Positions 38,684-47,491 of a DNA stretch of 64,000 nucleotides are shown piece by piece. The notes under the pieces were generated by a model, which searched no databases, was not told the DNA's origin, and saw only the letters and a program-made list of their open reading frames with translations. The stretch comes from Corallococcus sp. AS-1-6 (GTDB lineage Bacteria; Myxococcota; Myxococcia; Myxococcales; Myxococcaceae), in contig NZ_JAIQDE010000013.1 of assembly GCF_020037015.1 (NCBI RefSeq), positions 1 through 64,000 on the forward strand, in the 5' to 3' direction. Numbering within the stretch: the first letter of the stretch is position 1; every line of letters starts with the position of its first letter. The position numbers and the translations under genes are program-made.

Positions 38684-39931
38684 TCAGTGACGGCTCTTGG
38701 TGAACACCAGGGCCGGAGAGTCCTTCACGGTGGCCTCGTGCGTGACGCGCGCGCCCAGCATGAAGTGGGGGAATCCTGGGGCGGTGGTCGCTCCAGCGGC
38801 GAACGCCGTGAGGAAGCGGTTGGCGCCGTAAGCCACGGCCGGGAGGAACTCGGCTGGCTGATCTCCGCTGGAGATGGTGAAGCCGAAGGGGTCCCAGACG
38901 TCGCCGTCCTCGCCCCACCGCGCCCCCCGGATGCGGTGCGCTCCGCTGCTCATGTCGTCCCAGACGACCAGGGACTTGGAGTTGTGGTGCGCGAGCCGGG
39001 GCGTCGTCTGGCGGCCCGGCGCGGTGGAGATGGGCAGGCCGTTCGGGTCGTCCACCGTTCCATTCCGCCGCACGCGCGCGCCGTAGATGTCCGTTCCGCC
39101 TGAGCGGCCGTCAGCCCAGACGACCTGGAAGCGGCGTCCGGTCCACACCACGTCCGGAGTCTCCTGGGCGCCCGCGGCATTCGAGATGGCGAAGCCCTTC
39201 CCATCCAGGACGACACCGGCTTCCGTCACCCGGTTGCCGTAGATGTCTGGCGTGGCCTCGCCGCCGCGCTCGTCAGTCCAGACGACCAGGAACTCCTTGT
39301 CGGTGTTGTCCCAGGAGACCGCGGGCTGCCTCGCGTAGTTGTAGCCGGGGCTCACGGTACGTTGGTTTCCTGTCGGAAGGACGGTGCCGTCCTTCGTCAC
39401 CCGCTCGAAGTAGATGACGGTCTCGGCGTCACCTTCAATCGTGGTGGCCACGAGGCACAACGCCTCGGAGCAGGCGATGGCCACCTTGCCGAGGGCCTCA
39501 CCCGTGTAGAGGACGGTGAACACCGGCCCGTCGACCGTGCCGTCCGGTGTCACGCGCACGCCGAATACGCCATCCGTCGCCGTTTGCCAGACGACGAAGA
39601 AGTGGGTGCCATTGAAGGCGATGGCCACCTCCTGCACATCGAGGTCACTGGGGTTCAGGCGCACGCCCCCCGGCTTGAGCATGGTGCCGTCCTGCGCCAC
39701 GGGCGAGCCATAGAGTTCACCCGCCCGGCTGTCGCTCCAGACGACGAAATACCGCGTGTTGCCATAGGCCACCGCCGGGCCGCCATATGCCGTGGGGGCT
39801 GCCTTCAGCGGCTGCGAGGCGGCCATGGGAGCTACCTCCTCCTCGGCACGCGCCTCATCTGCTGGCGCCTGACCGCACGCCGCCATCATGGCTACACACG
39901 ACACCACACCCAACAAGCCCTTCGCTTCCAT
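38684..39931 (-). CDS. Lipoprotein with propeller-type repeats
   Basis: The ATG at 39931 follows GAGGGG on the minus strand. The signal peptide ends in MMAACG, a lipobox. The 415-residue protein then carries repeated blocks ending in FVVWSDSRAGELYG, FVVWQTATDGVFGVRV, LVVWTDERGGEATPDIYGNR and QVVWADGRSGGTDIYGARV, spaced 50-60 residues, as in secreted myxobacterial beta-propellers. It probably faces the periplasm or cell surface and may bind protein or glycan ligands. It lies between the two copies of the 390-bp repeat. Confidence 0.75.
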   Translation of the reverse strand: MEAKGLLGVVSCVAMMAACGQAPADEARAEEEVAPMAASQPLKAAPTAYGGPAVAYGNTRYFVVWSDSRAGELYGSPVAQDGTMLKPGGVRLNPSDLDVQEVAIAFNGTHFFVVWQTATDGVFGVRVTPDGTVDGPVFTVLYTGEALGKVAIACSEALCLVATTIEGDAETVIYFERVTKDGTVLPTGNQRTVSPGYNYARQPAVSWDNTDKEFLVVWTDERGGEATPDIYGNRVTEAGVVLDGKGFAISNAAGAQETPDVVWTGRRFQVVWADGRSGGTDIYGARVRRNGTVDDPNGLPISTAPGRQTTPRLAHHNSKSLVVWDDMSSGAHRIRGARWGEDGDVWDPFGFTISSGDQPAEFLPAVAYGANRFLTAFAAGATTAPGFPHFMLGARVTHEATVKDSPALVFTKSRH

Positions 39932-40097
39932 GCGTGTCCCCTCCGCTGACCGACGGCCCAAGGTCGTGTTCCACGTGGGGGCCGACCATCCGGACGCATG
40001 GATGAGGGGATGTCCGGTGCACGCATGTCATGGGCCTCCCGGTCGGAGCGCGGTTCGGCTCGGGCCGGGTCGCCAGCGAGCCGCCGACCCGGCCCCT

Positions 40098-40487
40098 GAC
40101 ACCCCGCGCTATGCCATTGAAAGGCTGGAGCCGGAGCAACGGAAGGCGCTGCTGGCGCTGGAGTACAAGACACCCTGACCTTCGCTCCGGGACGGGCAGA
40201 CCGGCCAGGTGCTGGCAGACGGCGTCACCGCCGGCTCGACGGGCAACACCCAGACGCTGATGAAGCAGCCCCAGGCGCGGGGCGCGCCGCTCGCGGATGA
40301 GGCCTCCGCGAAGTTCACGGCCACCCTGGACATCGCCGAGCCGCGGCGGAAGACCAGCACCTTCGAGGCGGAGCTCTCCGTGCAGCAGCAGGGCGCATAC
40401 GAAGTCACGGTGACCGCGTACGACCCCGTCACCGGCACCACCGGCGTGGACTCCACCACGTTCATCGTCGAGGGGTGACGCGCCCGG
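40098..40487 (+). repeat. 390-bp direct repeat, copy 2
   Basis: Second copy of the segment at 38201-38590, about 99% identical. It retains the end of the small helical frame (from RYAIERLEPEQRKALLALEY) without its beginning, which shows that copy 1, with the fuller upstream frame, is the likely source. Confidence 0.9.
40209..40478 (+). CDS. Beta-rich small reading frame, copy 2
   Basis: Duplicate of the frame at 38312-38581 (DEASAKFTATLDIAEPRRKT, ending VTGTTGVDSTTFIVEG). It carries the same GTG start, and no signal peptide or ribosome site. It converges on the deaminase/OTU gene 25 bp away. Whether it is expressed cannot be judged from sequence. Confidence 0.35.
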   Translation: MLADGVTAGSTGNTQTLMKQPQARGAPLADEASAKFTATLDIAEPRRKTSTFEAELSVQQQGAYEVTVTAYDPVTGTTGVDSTTFIVEG

Positions 40488-40503
40488 ACCGGGGCGACTT
40501 CAC

Positions 40504-43395
40504 CTACAGGCGACGCCCGAAGACGTAGTGGTTGTCGTTCACGTGGAAGATGTCGATGGTGACGCCCGAGGGCATCACGTCCGTGCCGAAGTATTGCCTC
40601 CAGAGCTCCTGGAAGTTGTAGGTGTCCACCCGGTGGCCGTTGCGGTTCTGGATGCCGGTGTCCGAGGCGTCGACGTAATGCATCCGCAGGTTCACCCGGT
40701 TGGAGAGCACGAGGCCGCGGAAGTCGAGGTCCCCGGCCCACTGCCTCCTGCGGCGCTGGCCGGCCTCATAGGCCTCGGCGAGCGCGTTCAGCCTCGCGCG
40801 CAGGACCCCATCCCTGTTGATGGCGGCGATGACAAAGGACTCCGCCAGCGCCACGAACTGCGGATACCTCGGGTCGGTGTCTCTGAACACGAAATCGGGC
40901 CCCAGCGCCCGCCGCAGCCGGACCTCCGCCCAGGCGTCCAGCCGGAGCTGATCCATGCTCTCGCTGGCGAGCGCGAGCGTCTGCAGCGTCTCTCCGCTGG
41001 GCGCCATGTCCCGGAACATCCCCGGTGAGATACCCACGCCGCGCTGGATGAGCCGCGCGGTCATCTCGGCGGCGTTCTCACGCAGGGTCATCGCCTCGGC
41101 GGTCCGCTCACCGCCGAAGGGCGTGGGGCCGGGGACGCGAGCGTTCCGCCGCAACCCGTCCGCGAAGGCGTAATACATGCAGTCGCCGCCTCCCGGGTTC
41201 TCGGTCAGCGCGTAGTTCCGATGCACGTCCGCGTTGTAGAGCTTCGCCGCGGCCAGGTACCGGACCTGGGCCTCCGCCTTCTTGGACCACGCGCCGACCT
41301 TCGATGAGGTGCCCTTGTCCTTGTCCTTGCTGGGCGGCTGGGACGGGCGCGGCCTTCGGCCCCTGCCCGACGAAATGGACGAACCCGGCCCCTTGCTCTT
41401 GGACCGCCCGAACAGCGGGCGGTCCAGCGCGATCACCAGCGGGTCGAGCAGGCCGAGCATGTGATACATCGAACGCACGCGGCCAATCTTGGTCTCGACG
41501 ACATCGCTGTAGGCGCGGTCATCCAGGTTGTTGTTCTTCACCAGGCTCAGGCCGAAGCCGGCGAGCGTCCCGGAGAGCGTCCTGCGCGTGGAGACGGCGA
41601 CCGGGTTGGTGTCATCGAAGGCGTCGAACTCCGCCTCCGAGGGCAGCGCGCGCGACGGTTCGGCGAGGGTGTGGATGGTGAGCTGCGTCAGCCATTGGCC
41701 AGACTGCTTGCTGGCGTCCACCTGGCCGGGGTTGCGGCTCAGGCTGCGGAAGCCGAGCTCGACGGAGGCGCACCAGGCGCAGGTCTCCTTCGGGCGGTTG
41801 CGGAACGGGCCGGTGTCCTGGAGCCCCTCGTAGGGGAAGCACACCACCACGTCCGTCCCTTCGCAGAAGAAGGAAGAGGCGGTCATGAGCGCCGCCGGCT
41901 CCGCGCAGTTGAGCGAGTGCCAGCCGCAGATCCACAGGTCGACGCCGACCGCGCGGTCCTTCAGCGTGGGCACCGGGTGCCCTTCGATGATCAGCGACTC
42001 GTGGGCCTTGTTCTCCCGGAACGAGACGTAGCTGAGCAGGGCCTGCCGGGCGGGCTTGCGCAGCCGGAGCAACTCCCGGGCCCGGTAGCCCACCGCCGCG
42101 AGGTTCGTGCGGCGGATCATCTCATCGTAGTTGACCCAGAGGCCCAACTGGACGGCCTCCTTGGCGAGCTCCTCATTGAGCTTCTTCAAGGCGGTGTCCT
42201 TGCGCGCCACCACGTCATTCCGGTCGGCGTCGAGCCGGGCGTACTCCGACAGCAGTGACCGCTCGTCCTCGTCCTTGGGCTGTCGGGGCTTCTTCCCCAT
42301 GAGCCCGAGCTTCGAGAGCTCCGCGGCCTTCTTCTTGACCTTCTCTCGCGCGGTCTCGACTTCCTTCTCCAGCTCGGGCAGCTCGGCCTTGCCGACGTCC
42401 ACCGCCGGATCCGGCTCCCAGGTGGGCAGGGCGAGGTGCCGGCAGTACTTGCTGAAGTAGCGCTCATTGGGCGCCTCCTGGACGACACCGGAGAGCCCCA
42501 GGACGGGGACGTAGACCGTCCTCCCTCCTTCTTCGTGCCGCGTCCACGACACGCACAGGCAGCCCACGGCGGACACGAAGGCCTGCAGGATGGCCTTCCA
42601 GAGGTTGTCCGCGCTCTGCTTGCCCGGCGGGACGGGCGGTGGCTTGAGCATGCGCGTGAGCGCGCTGCGGTCGTCGCCGAGCAACTGGTAGCGCTGGACG
42701 AGCTCGTCGGTGAGGGCCTTCGCGCGCCGCTCGAACAGGCCCGGCAACTGGATGTCGCGCACCCAGTCGCTGGCGGGGAAGATGGCCCCCAGCGGCGTGC
42801 CGGGCGGAGAGACGACGAAGCCGCGGCCCATCAACAGGGCCCGCATGGGCTCGTAATAGCGAAGCTTGGCCTCGTCCTTCGCGGTGTTCTTGTTCAACGC
42901 GGTGAGCGCCTTCTCAAGGACCCTGGACGTGGGGGCGCCCTTGTCCACGGTCCCGGAGCTGTGCCAGTCGAGCTGCGCGTGCAGGGAGGCGCGGCACTCC
43001 TCGACGTAGTCCAGCTCCTCGTCCAGCAGCTCGTTCACCACGCGCTCGACGTGGTCCTGGAGCTCCCCATCGAGCTTCTTGGCGCTCTTCACGCCGAGCA
43101 GCTCGCGGACCAGTCCGGGCGTCACCTGCTGCGCCTCCAGGTGCTCCTCGTAGGCAGTCAGGTTGCGCAGGGCGAGCCGGATGCTCATGCGGACCTGGAG
43201 GAAGGCCTCCAGGTCTCCAATGAAAGCCTGTCCTTCGGTCTCCCTGTAGACCTTGGTTCGCGTCTCCACGAAGAGGTCGAGGCCGTCCTCGTCGACGTGG
43301 TCCGGGAGCTGGAGCCCCGCGCCCTGAAGCCATGTCAGCGCGGAGGAGGAGGTCAGGGGCCGGACGCCGGTGTCCGCCGCGAGCAGGATGGGCAT
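40504..43395 (-). CDS. Deaminase-like plus OTU-like cysteine protease, candidate effector
   Basis: The 963-residue protein (ATG 43395; a longer in-frame start to 43539 is possible) has no signal peptide. Residues 1-480 are helical with a Lys/Glu coiled-coil-like stretch near 325-420. Near residue 500, HSLNCAEPAALMTASSFF and about 40 residues later KETCAWCASVELG give a (H/C)AE...CxxC zinc-deaminase signature, close to YwqJ-type toxins. After a Ser/Lys/Pro linker (about 655-690), NPGGGDCMYYAFADGL and the terminal HVNDNHYVFGRRL match the Asp-x-x-Cys and His motifs of OTU deubiquitinases. Combining both in one protein points to an effector acting in eukaryotic prey; delivery by the eCIS is inference. 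Confidence 0.7.
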   Translation of the reverse strand: MPILLAADTGVRPLTSSSALTWLQGAGLQLPDHVDEDGLDLFVETRTKVYRETEGQAFIGDLEAFLQVRMSIRLALRNLTAYEEHLEAQQVTPGLVRELLGVKSAKKLDGELQDHVERVVNELLDEELDYVEECRASLHAQLDWHSSGTVDKGAPTSRVLEKALTALNKNTAKDEAKLRYYEPMRALLMGRGFVVSPPGTPLGAIFPASDWVRDIQLPGLFERRAKALTDELVQRYQLLGDDRSALTRMLKPPPVPPGKQSADNLWKAILQAFVSAVGCLCVSWTRHEEGGRTVYVPVLGLSGVVQEAPNERYFSKYCRHLALPTWEPDPAVDVGKAELPELEKEVETAREKVKKKAAELSKLGLMGKKPRQPKDEDERSLLSEYARLDADRNDVVARKDTALKKLNEELAKEAVQLGLWVNYDEMIRRTNLAAVGYRARELLRLRKPARQALLSYVSFRENKAHESLIIEGHPVPTLKDRAVGVDLWICGWHSLNCAEPAALMTASSFFCEGTDVVVCFPYEGLQDTGPFRNRPKETCAWCASVELGFRSLSRNPGQVDASKQSGQWLTQLTIHTLAEPSRALPSEAEFDAFDDTNPVAVSTRRTLSGTLAGFGLSLVKNNNLDDRAYSDVVETKIGRVRSMYHMLGLLDPLVIALDRPLFGRSKSKGPGSSISSGRGRRPRPSQPPSKDKDKGTSSKVGAWSKKAEAQVRYLAAAKLYNADVHRNYALTENPGGGDCMYYAFADGLRRNARVPGPTPFGGERTAEAMTLRENAAEMTARLIQRGVGISPGMFRDMAPSGETLQTLALASESMDQLRLDAWAEVRLRRALGPDFVFRDTDPRYPQFVALAESFVIAAINRDGVLRARLNALAEAYEAGQRRRRQWAGDLDFRGLVLSNRVNLRMHYVDASDTGIQNRNGHRVDTYNFQELWRQYFGTDVMPSGVTIDIFHVNDNHYVFGRRL

Positions 43396-43593
43396 GTCCG
43401 CCAGTAGACGCGACCCGCGCGGCTCCGGCCAAGGGCCCCGGGCCCGGAACGGCCACTCTCCGGCCAGGCGTTCGCGGGCGCTTCGCACCCAGGTGGGGAC
43501 CCACCCGCCGCGACAGGTAGGCGCGCGGCTGGAACCCATGGGGCCGCGCTCCGCGTGTCCGGAGCGACAGGCGTGTCCCCGGGCCCTCGCGGG

Positions 43594-44709
43594 CTACCCG
43601 TAGGGCGTCTCTTTGTGCCGCTGGAACGGGTACGCCAGTTGTCCCAGGTACGTCTCCGGCGGCTGGAACTGCGTGGTCCCGTACTTGGATGGCCAGTGGT
43701 CCGGCATGTGCGCGGTGCCGAAGATGACGTCGATGAACGACAGGAAGACGGCGAAGTTCTTGTCGATGCCTTCTTCATCCGACGTGTGGTGCCAGTGGTG
43801 GAACTCCGGCGTCGCGAAGATCCAGCGCAGGTACGGCCAGCGGTGGTTGACGTTGGCGTGGATGTACACCGCGTGGAAGGACACGAAGACGAGGTAGCCG
43901 TAGATGGCGGACGGGTGGAAGCCCAGGAGGAACACCGGCACGAAGCCCGCCAGGCGGTTGACCAGGGTGTCCACCAGGTGGCTGCGCGAGCTGGCCAGCC
44001 AGTCCATCTGCAGCGGCGAGTGGTGGATGGCGTGGAAGTTCCACATCCACCCGACGGTGTGGAAGGCCCGGTGCACCCAGTAGCTCACCAGGTCGATGAC
44101 CAGCAGGATTTCGAAGAACTGCAGCCAGATGGGCTGCGCGGCCACGTGCGCCTGGAAGTCGAGCTTCACGGCCCAGGAGAGGAACACCTGCACGGGGATG
44201 AGCACCGCGAAGGAGATGAGCTGCACGCCCACGTGGCTGACGAAGAAGTGCTTGAGGTCGGTCTGCCAGCCGGCGCGGAAGATCTTCTGCTCGTGCAGCC
44301 CCCACAGCCGCTCCATGGGGATGAACACCAGCCCGAGCACCAGCAGGTCCAGCGCGAAGAAGTCCAGCCCCGCGCTCATCGCGCGAGGCGTGTGCGTCAG
44401 GGGCTCCGCCTCACTGCCTCCCAGCAGCAGCGCCACCATCGCCAGCAGCATGGCGATGCCGCCGTGCGCCTTGGAGCGCAGGGTCAACACGCTGAAGGTG
44501 CCCAGCAGGAAGGTGACGACGATGGACACCTGGAGGATGCCCCGGAAGACGTCCAGGTGCTCCACGTAGAAGGCCCGTCCGTCGTTGGACACGAGGACGT
44601 GGGGGAACAGGAAGCAGAACTCCGCGACCACGCAGAGCACACCCAACAACCCGCCCGTGACACCGGCGCGCTTGCCCAGGTCGATGCGCCGGGCGGGAGC
44701 AAGAAGCAT
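43594..44709 (-). CDS. Sterol desaturase/fatty-acid hydroxylase family membrane protein
   Basis: The 371-residue membrane protein carries the full di-iron histidine set of the family: YWVHRAFH, HAIHHSPLQMDW, and late HHWHH (PEFHHWHHTSDEE). About five to six transmembrane segments are visible (GGLLGVLCVVAEFCFLFPHV, LDFFALDLLVLGLVFIPM). Such enzymes hydroxylate or desaturate lipids or sterols in the membrane using O2. ATG at 44709 is preferred over TTG at 44715. The substrate cannot be told. It is transcribed with the ClC gene lying 94 bp upstream. Confidence 0.88.
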   Translation of the reverse strand: MLLAPARRIDLGKRAGVTGGLLGVLCVVAEFCFLFPHVLVSNDGRAFYVEHLDVFRGILQVSIVVTFLLGTFSVLTLRSKAHGGIAMLLAMVALLLGGSEAEPLTHTPRAMSAGLDFFALDLLVLGLVFIPMERLWGLHEQKIFRAGWQTDLKHFFVSHVGVQLISFAVLIPVQVFLSWAVKLDFQAHVAAQPIWLQFFEILLVIDLVSYWVHRAFHTVGWMWNFHAIHHSPLQMDWLASSRSHLVDTLVNRLAGFVPVFLLGFHPSAIYGYLVFVSFHAVYIHANVNHRWPYLRWIFATPEFHHWHHTSDEEGIDKNFAVFLSFIDVIFGTAHMPDHWPSKYGTTQFQPPETYLGQLAYPFQRHKETPYG

Positions 44710-44803
44710 TTCCAAGGAGGACCATCCAGAAGGAGTGCGGCGAGGCCTGAGCCTACACGACCCGGGGCTGGAGCCGGCTCCGCCAGGGGGACGCGCTCGC
44801 CGC

Positions 44804-46201
44804 TCAGGTCGCCGCGGCGGGCTCCGCCGCCACCGCCTGTACGCGGCGCTGTTCGTTGTAGACAGACAGCCGCAGGGTCAGCACGTAGGTGACGCAGCAC
44901 GCGAGGACGGCGGGCGGTCCATAGGCGGAGCCGAACACCTCCAGCACCAGCGCGATGGCCGCCAGGGGCACGCCCACCACCGCCACCAGGGCGGAGGCGA
45001 TGCCGACCACCACGAACACCGTGACGTCCGCCGGCCCCGTGCCCATCACCGTCGCGAGGAGCTGCGCCGTGGCCGCGCCCGAGACGCCCCCCAGCACCAT
45101 GGACGGAATGAGCATGCCCGCCGAGCCGCCCGACTGAACCGTGAAGCTGGTCGTGAGCAGCTTTCCGCCCACGATGAGCAGCAGGTACCACCACAGCGAC
45201 AGGGTCCCCGACGTGCCCGTGAGCAGTTGCGCGATGGTGTACTCGCCCATGCCCAGCACGTGCCGGAAGTCCATGCCCACGCCGTAGAAGAGGCCCCCGG
45301 CCACCAGCACCGTGCACAGCGCGCCCGTGGCGCCGCGCAGCAGGGGGCTGGCTCGCTCCACCACCTTGCGCGTGTGCTTCATCGACAGGCCGAACAGCAG
45401 CGCGATGGGCGCGGACACCGCCACGGCCACCAGCGCGGTGAGCCCGTACTCCCCCAGCGTGTACGTGTGCGCGTGCGGCGGCGCCACGAAGATGGGCTTG
45501 AAGCCGAGGAAGCGGTTGTTGAGCGCGTACGTGACGATCCCCGCCAGCAGGCAATACGCCAGCTTCCGGTACACGATGCGGTTGCCGTAGACGACCTCCA
45601 GCGCGAAGAGCGCGGCGGCGAACGGCGCGTTGAGCAGCGTCCCCACCGCCGCGGCGATGCCCGCGAGCTGGCAGGTGCGCAGCGTGTGCTCGGAGCGGGC
45701 GCGCGTCAGTCGGGCCACGCCCGCGCCCAGGGACTCGCCCACCAGCACCACCGGTCCCTCCAGCCCGCCTGACGCGCCGGTGCCCAGCGTCAGCAGCGTG
45801 GCCGCCGCCTTGCGCAAGGCCAGCCGGAGCGCGGGCCGCGAGTAGCGCGGGCGCGGGTCGTCCGCCGAGTCCTCGTAGGTGACGTGGTAGTTGTGGAGCG
45901 CGACATCCACCCCGTCCGAGGCCACGTCGCTCCAGCCGGGCCGGCGGTTGAGGACCCCTCGCAGCAGCCCGCCCAGCAGCAGCACGCCCGCGAGCACCAG
46001 CGGCGCCCACCAGACGCTCCGCCCGGAGGCGAACGCCAGCAGCGCGTCGCTGGTGGCATGGACGCCATACCGCAGCGCCGAGCACACCCCCCAGATGAGC
46101 ACCGCGCTCAGCACCACCCGGCCCACCGTGCGGAGCACCGTGTCCCAGGAGTCGTGAAGGGCGCGCTGTTCTTCATCCAGGGGTTCGCGACGACCAGCCA
46201 T
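44804..46201 (-). CDS. ClC-family chloride channel/transporter
   Basis: The 465-residue protein has ClC selectivity motifs: TGASGGLEGPVVLVGESLG (with the gating Glu in GLEGP), GIAAAVGTLLNAPFAAALFA followed by LE, and QSGGSAGMLIPSMVLGGVSG (GxFxP-type). About ten or more membrane helices are present and the C-terminus (TLRLSVYNEQRR) is short, with no CBS domains. It conducts Cl-, perhaps coupled to H+. ATG 46201 is preferred over TTG 46231. Confidence 0.92.
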   Translation of the reverse strand: MAGRREPLDEEQRALHDSWDTVLRTVGRVVLSAVLIWGVCSALRYGVHATSDALLAFASGRSVWWAPLVLAGVLLLGGLLRGVLNRRPGWSDVASDGVDVALHNYHVTYEDSADDPRPRYSRPALRLALRKAAATLLTLGTGASGGLEGPVVLVGESLGAGVARLTRARSEHTLRTCQLAGIAAAVGTLLNAPFAAALFALEVVYGNRIVYRKLAYCLLAGIVTYALNNRFLGFKPIFVAPPHAHTYTLGEYGLTALVAVAVSAPIALLFGLSMKHTRKVVERASPLLRGATGALCTVLVAGGLFYGVGMDFRHVLGMGEYTIAQLLTGTSGTLSLWWYLLLIVGGKLLTTSFTVQSGGSAGMLIPSMVLGGVSGAATAQLLATVMGTGPADVTVFVVVGIASALVAVVGVPLAAIALVLEVFGSAYGPPAVLACCVTYVLTLRLSVYNEQRRVQAVAAEPAAAT

Positions 46202-46345
46202 GGAGCGGGAGGGTACGTCGTTTGAGGACAAAGTAAATGGCCGCGGCCTCGACTCGTGGCGCGCTCACGTACGGCGCGCGTCAGGGCGCACCTGGACGGT
46301 GCCGCGAGCCCGCTCCGGGGGGAAAGAAGCGGGCCCGCGGGGCTC

Positions 46346-46855
46346 TCACAGGATGGTGCAGAGCTCCGGCGTCCGCTTGACGGGCACCTGGTACATCTCC
46401 AGGGAGTTGCCCGTCTCGTCGTCGGTGTACGGGGCCGCCTTGTGGGTCAGCTCCTCGGGGTCGATCTCGTAGCAGAGCCTGTCCTGGTCCCGGGGCAGGG
46501 TGTCATCCCGGTCCATGATGATGATGACCTCCTTCTGGGTGGACTCGGACTTCGTGACCCCCAGCAGCGCCACGGTGTGCATGCCGGTGTACCGGGAGCT
46601 GGGCAGGGTGATGCCCTCCGCGCTCAGCAGCAGCGGCCCCTTCTCCTTGAGGTGCTTGACGAGCTTGGTCGTCTCCAGCCGGCCAAACGAGTACACATCC
46701 AGCTTGGGCTTCTCGATGTCGCTGAGCAGCTTCACCACCTGCATGTGGTCGAAGTAGCACTGCCCGCCCTGCTGGGGGGAGAACAGCTTCGGGTGGGACC
46801 CGAGCTTGGGGAAGAGCTTGATGACGTTGGTGCGAGAGATGAACTTCAGCGGCAT
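46346..46855 (-). CDS. Small papain-like (C39/AvrRpt2-type) protein candidate
   Basis: The ATG at 46855 is preceded by AGGAGG. The 169-residue protein has HPKLFSPQQGGQCYFDHMQ near residues 20-38, resembling the oxyanion-hole Gln and catalytic Cys of papain-like folds. SSRYTGMHTVALLGV (about 103) resembles the catalytic His segment, and VIIIMDRDDTLPRDQ follows where an Asn/Asp is expected. C39-like and AvrRpt2-like proteases have this order and size. There is no signal peptide. The assignment is by motif only; it could be an enzymatically dead fold or unrelated. Confidence 0.55.
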   Translation of the reverse strand: MPLKFISRTNVIKLFPKLGSHPKLFSPQQGGQCYFDHMQVVKLLSDIEKPKLDVYSFGRLETTKLVKHLKEKGPLLLSAEGITLPSSRYTGMHTVALLGVTKSESTQKEVIIIMDRDDTLPRDQDRLCYEIDPEELTHKAAPYTDDETGNSLEMYQVPVKRTPELCTIL

Positions 46856-46951
46856 GGCGTGAATCCTCCTGTGACACGAAGGTGTCGCGGAGGGAGACGC
46901 TCGGGCCCGGCGCGGTGTGAATACCTGCTCGCCGCCCTCTATGCTGGGCAC

Positions 46952-47311
46952 ATGAAGACCGTGGATGAATGGAAGGCGGCGCTGCGTGCCGCGTTGAAGG
47001 AGGCCCTGCGCACCCGAAACACCTCCGCCACGGCGGTGCTTCGGGAGACGCTCGCCGCCATCGACAACGCCGAGGCGCCCGACATGAGCATCGCTCCTGT
47101 CCCGGTCGTGACGGGGGGCATCGCTGGCGGCGTGGATGGACTCGGCGCGGGTGAAGTGTCGCGGTTGCTGTTGTCGCCGGAGGCGGTGGAGGCCCTTGTC
47201 CAGCGCGAGCTCCAGGAGCGTCGCGACGCGGTGGCGCTCTACACCCGACTCGGCAAGCACGAAGAGGCCCGAACGCTCCAAGCGCAAGTGGAGGTGCTTC
47301 TGGCGCTTTGA
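46952..47311 (+). CDS. GatB/YqeY-like protein
   Basis: The 119-residue protein begins MKTVDEWKAALRAALKEALR and has RNTSATAVLRETLAAIDNAE, which resembles the first helices of YqeY (LKxAMKxxDxxxLxxLRxLxxAIxxxE). The ending LYTRLGKHEEARTLQAQVEV fits the usual helical tail. YqeY proteins resemble the GatB tail domain that binds tRNA. It is shorter than typical YqeY (about 148), so the assignment is moderate. Confidence 0.6.
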   Translation: MKTVDEWKAALRAALKEALRTRNTSATAVLRETLAAIDNAEAPDMSIAPVPVVTGGIAGGVDGLGAGEVSRLLLSPEAVEALVQRELQERRDAVALYTRLGKHEEARTLQAQVEVLLAL

Positions 47312-47491
47312 GCGCGGTCAGTCGTCGTCGACGACGATGCTGGATGGGGTTGGTAGCGATTTCTGTCGCGAAATGCCTCTTTCCCAGAACAATTTGAATT
47401 CAGGCGGGTTCGTCCGAACCCATCTGTCAAGAAAATGAAATCTGGCACATGCTGCTTGTCGTAGCCTGAGTTCTTGCCATGGGGGAGCGAG

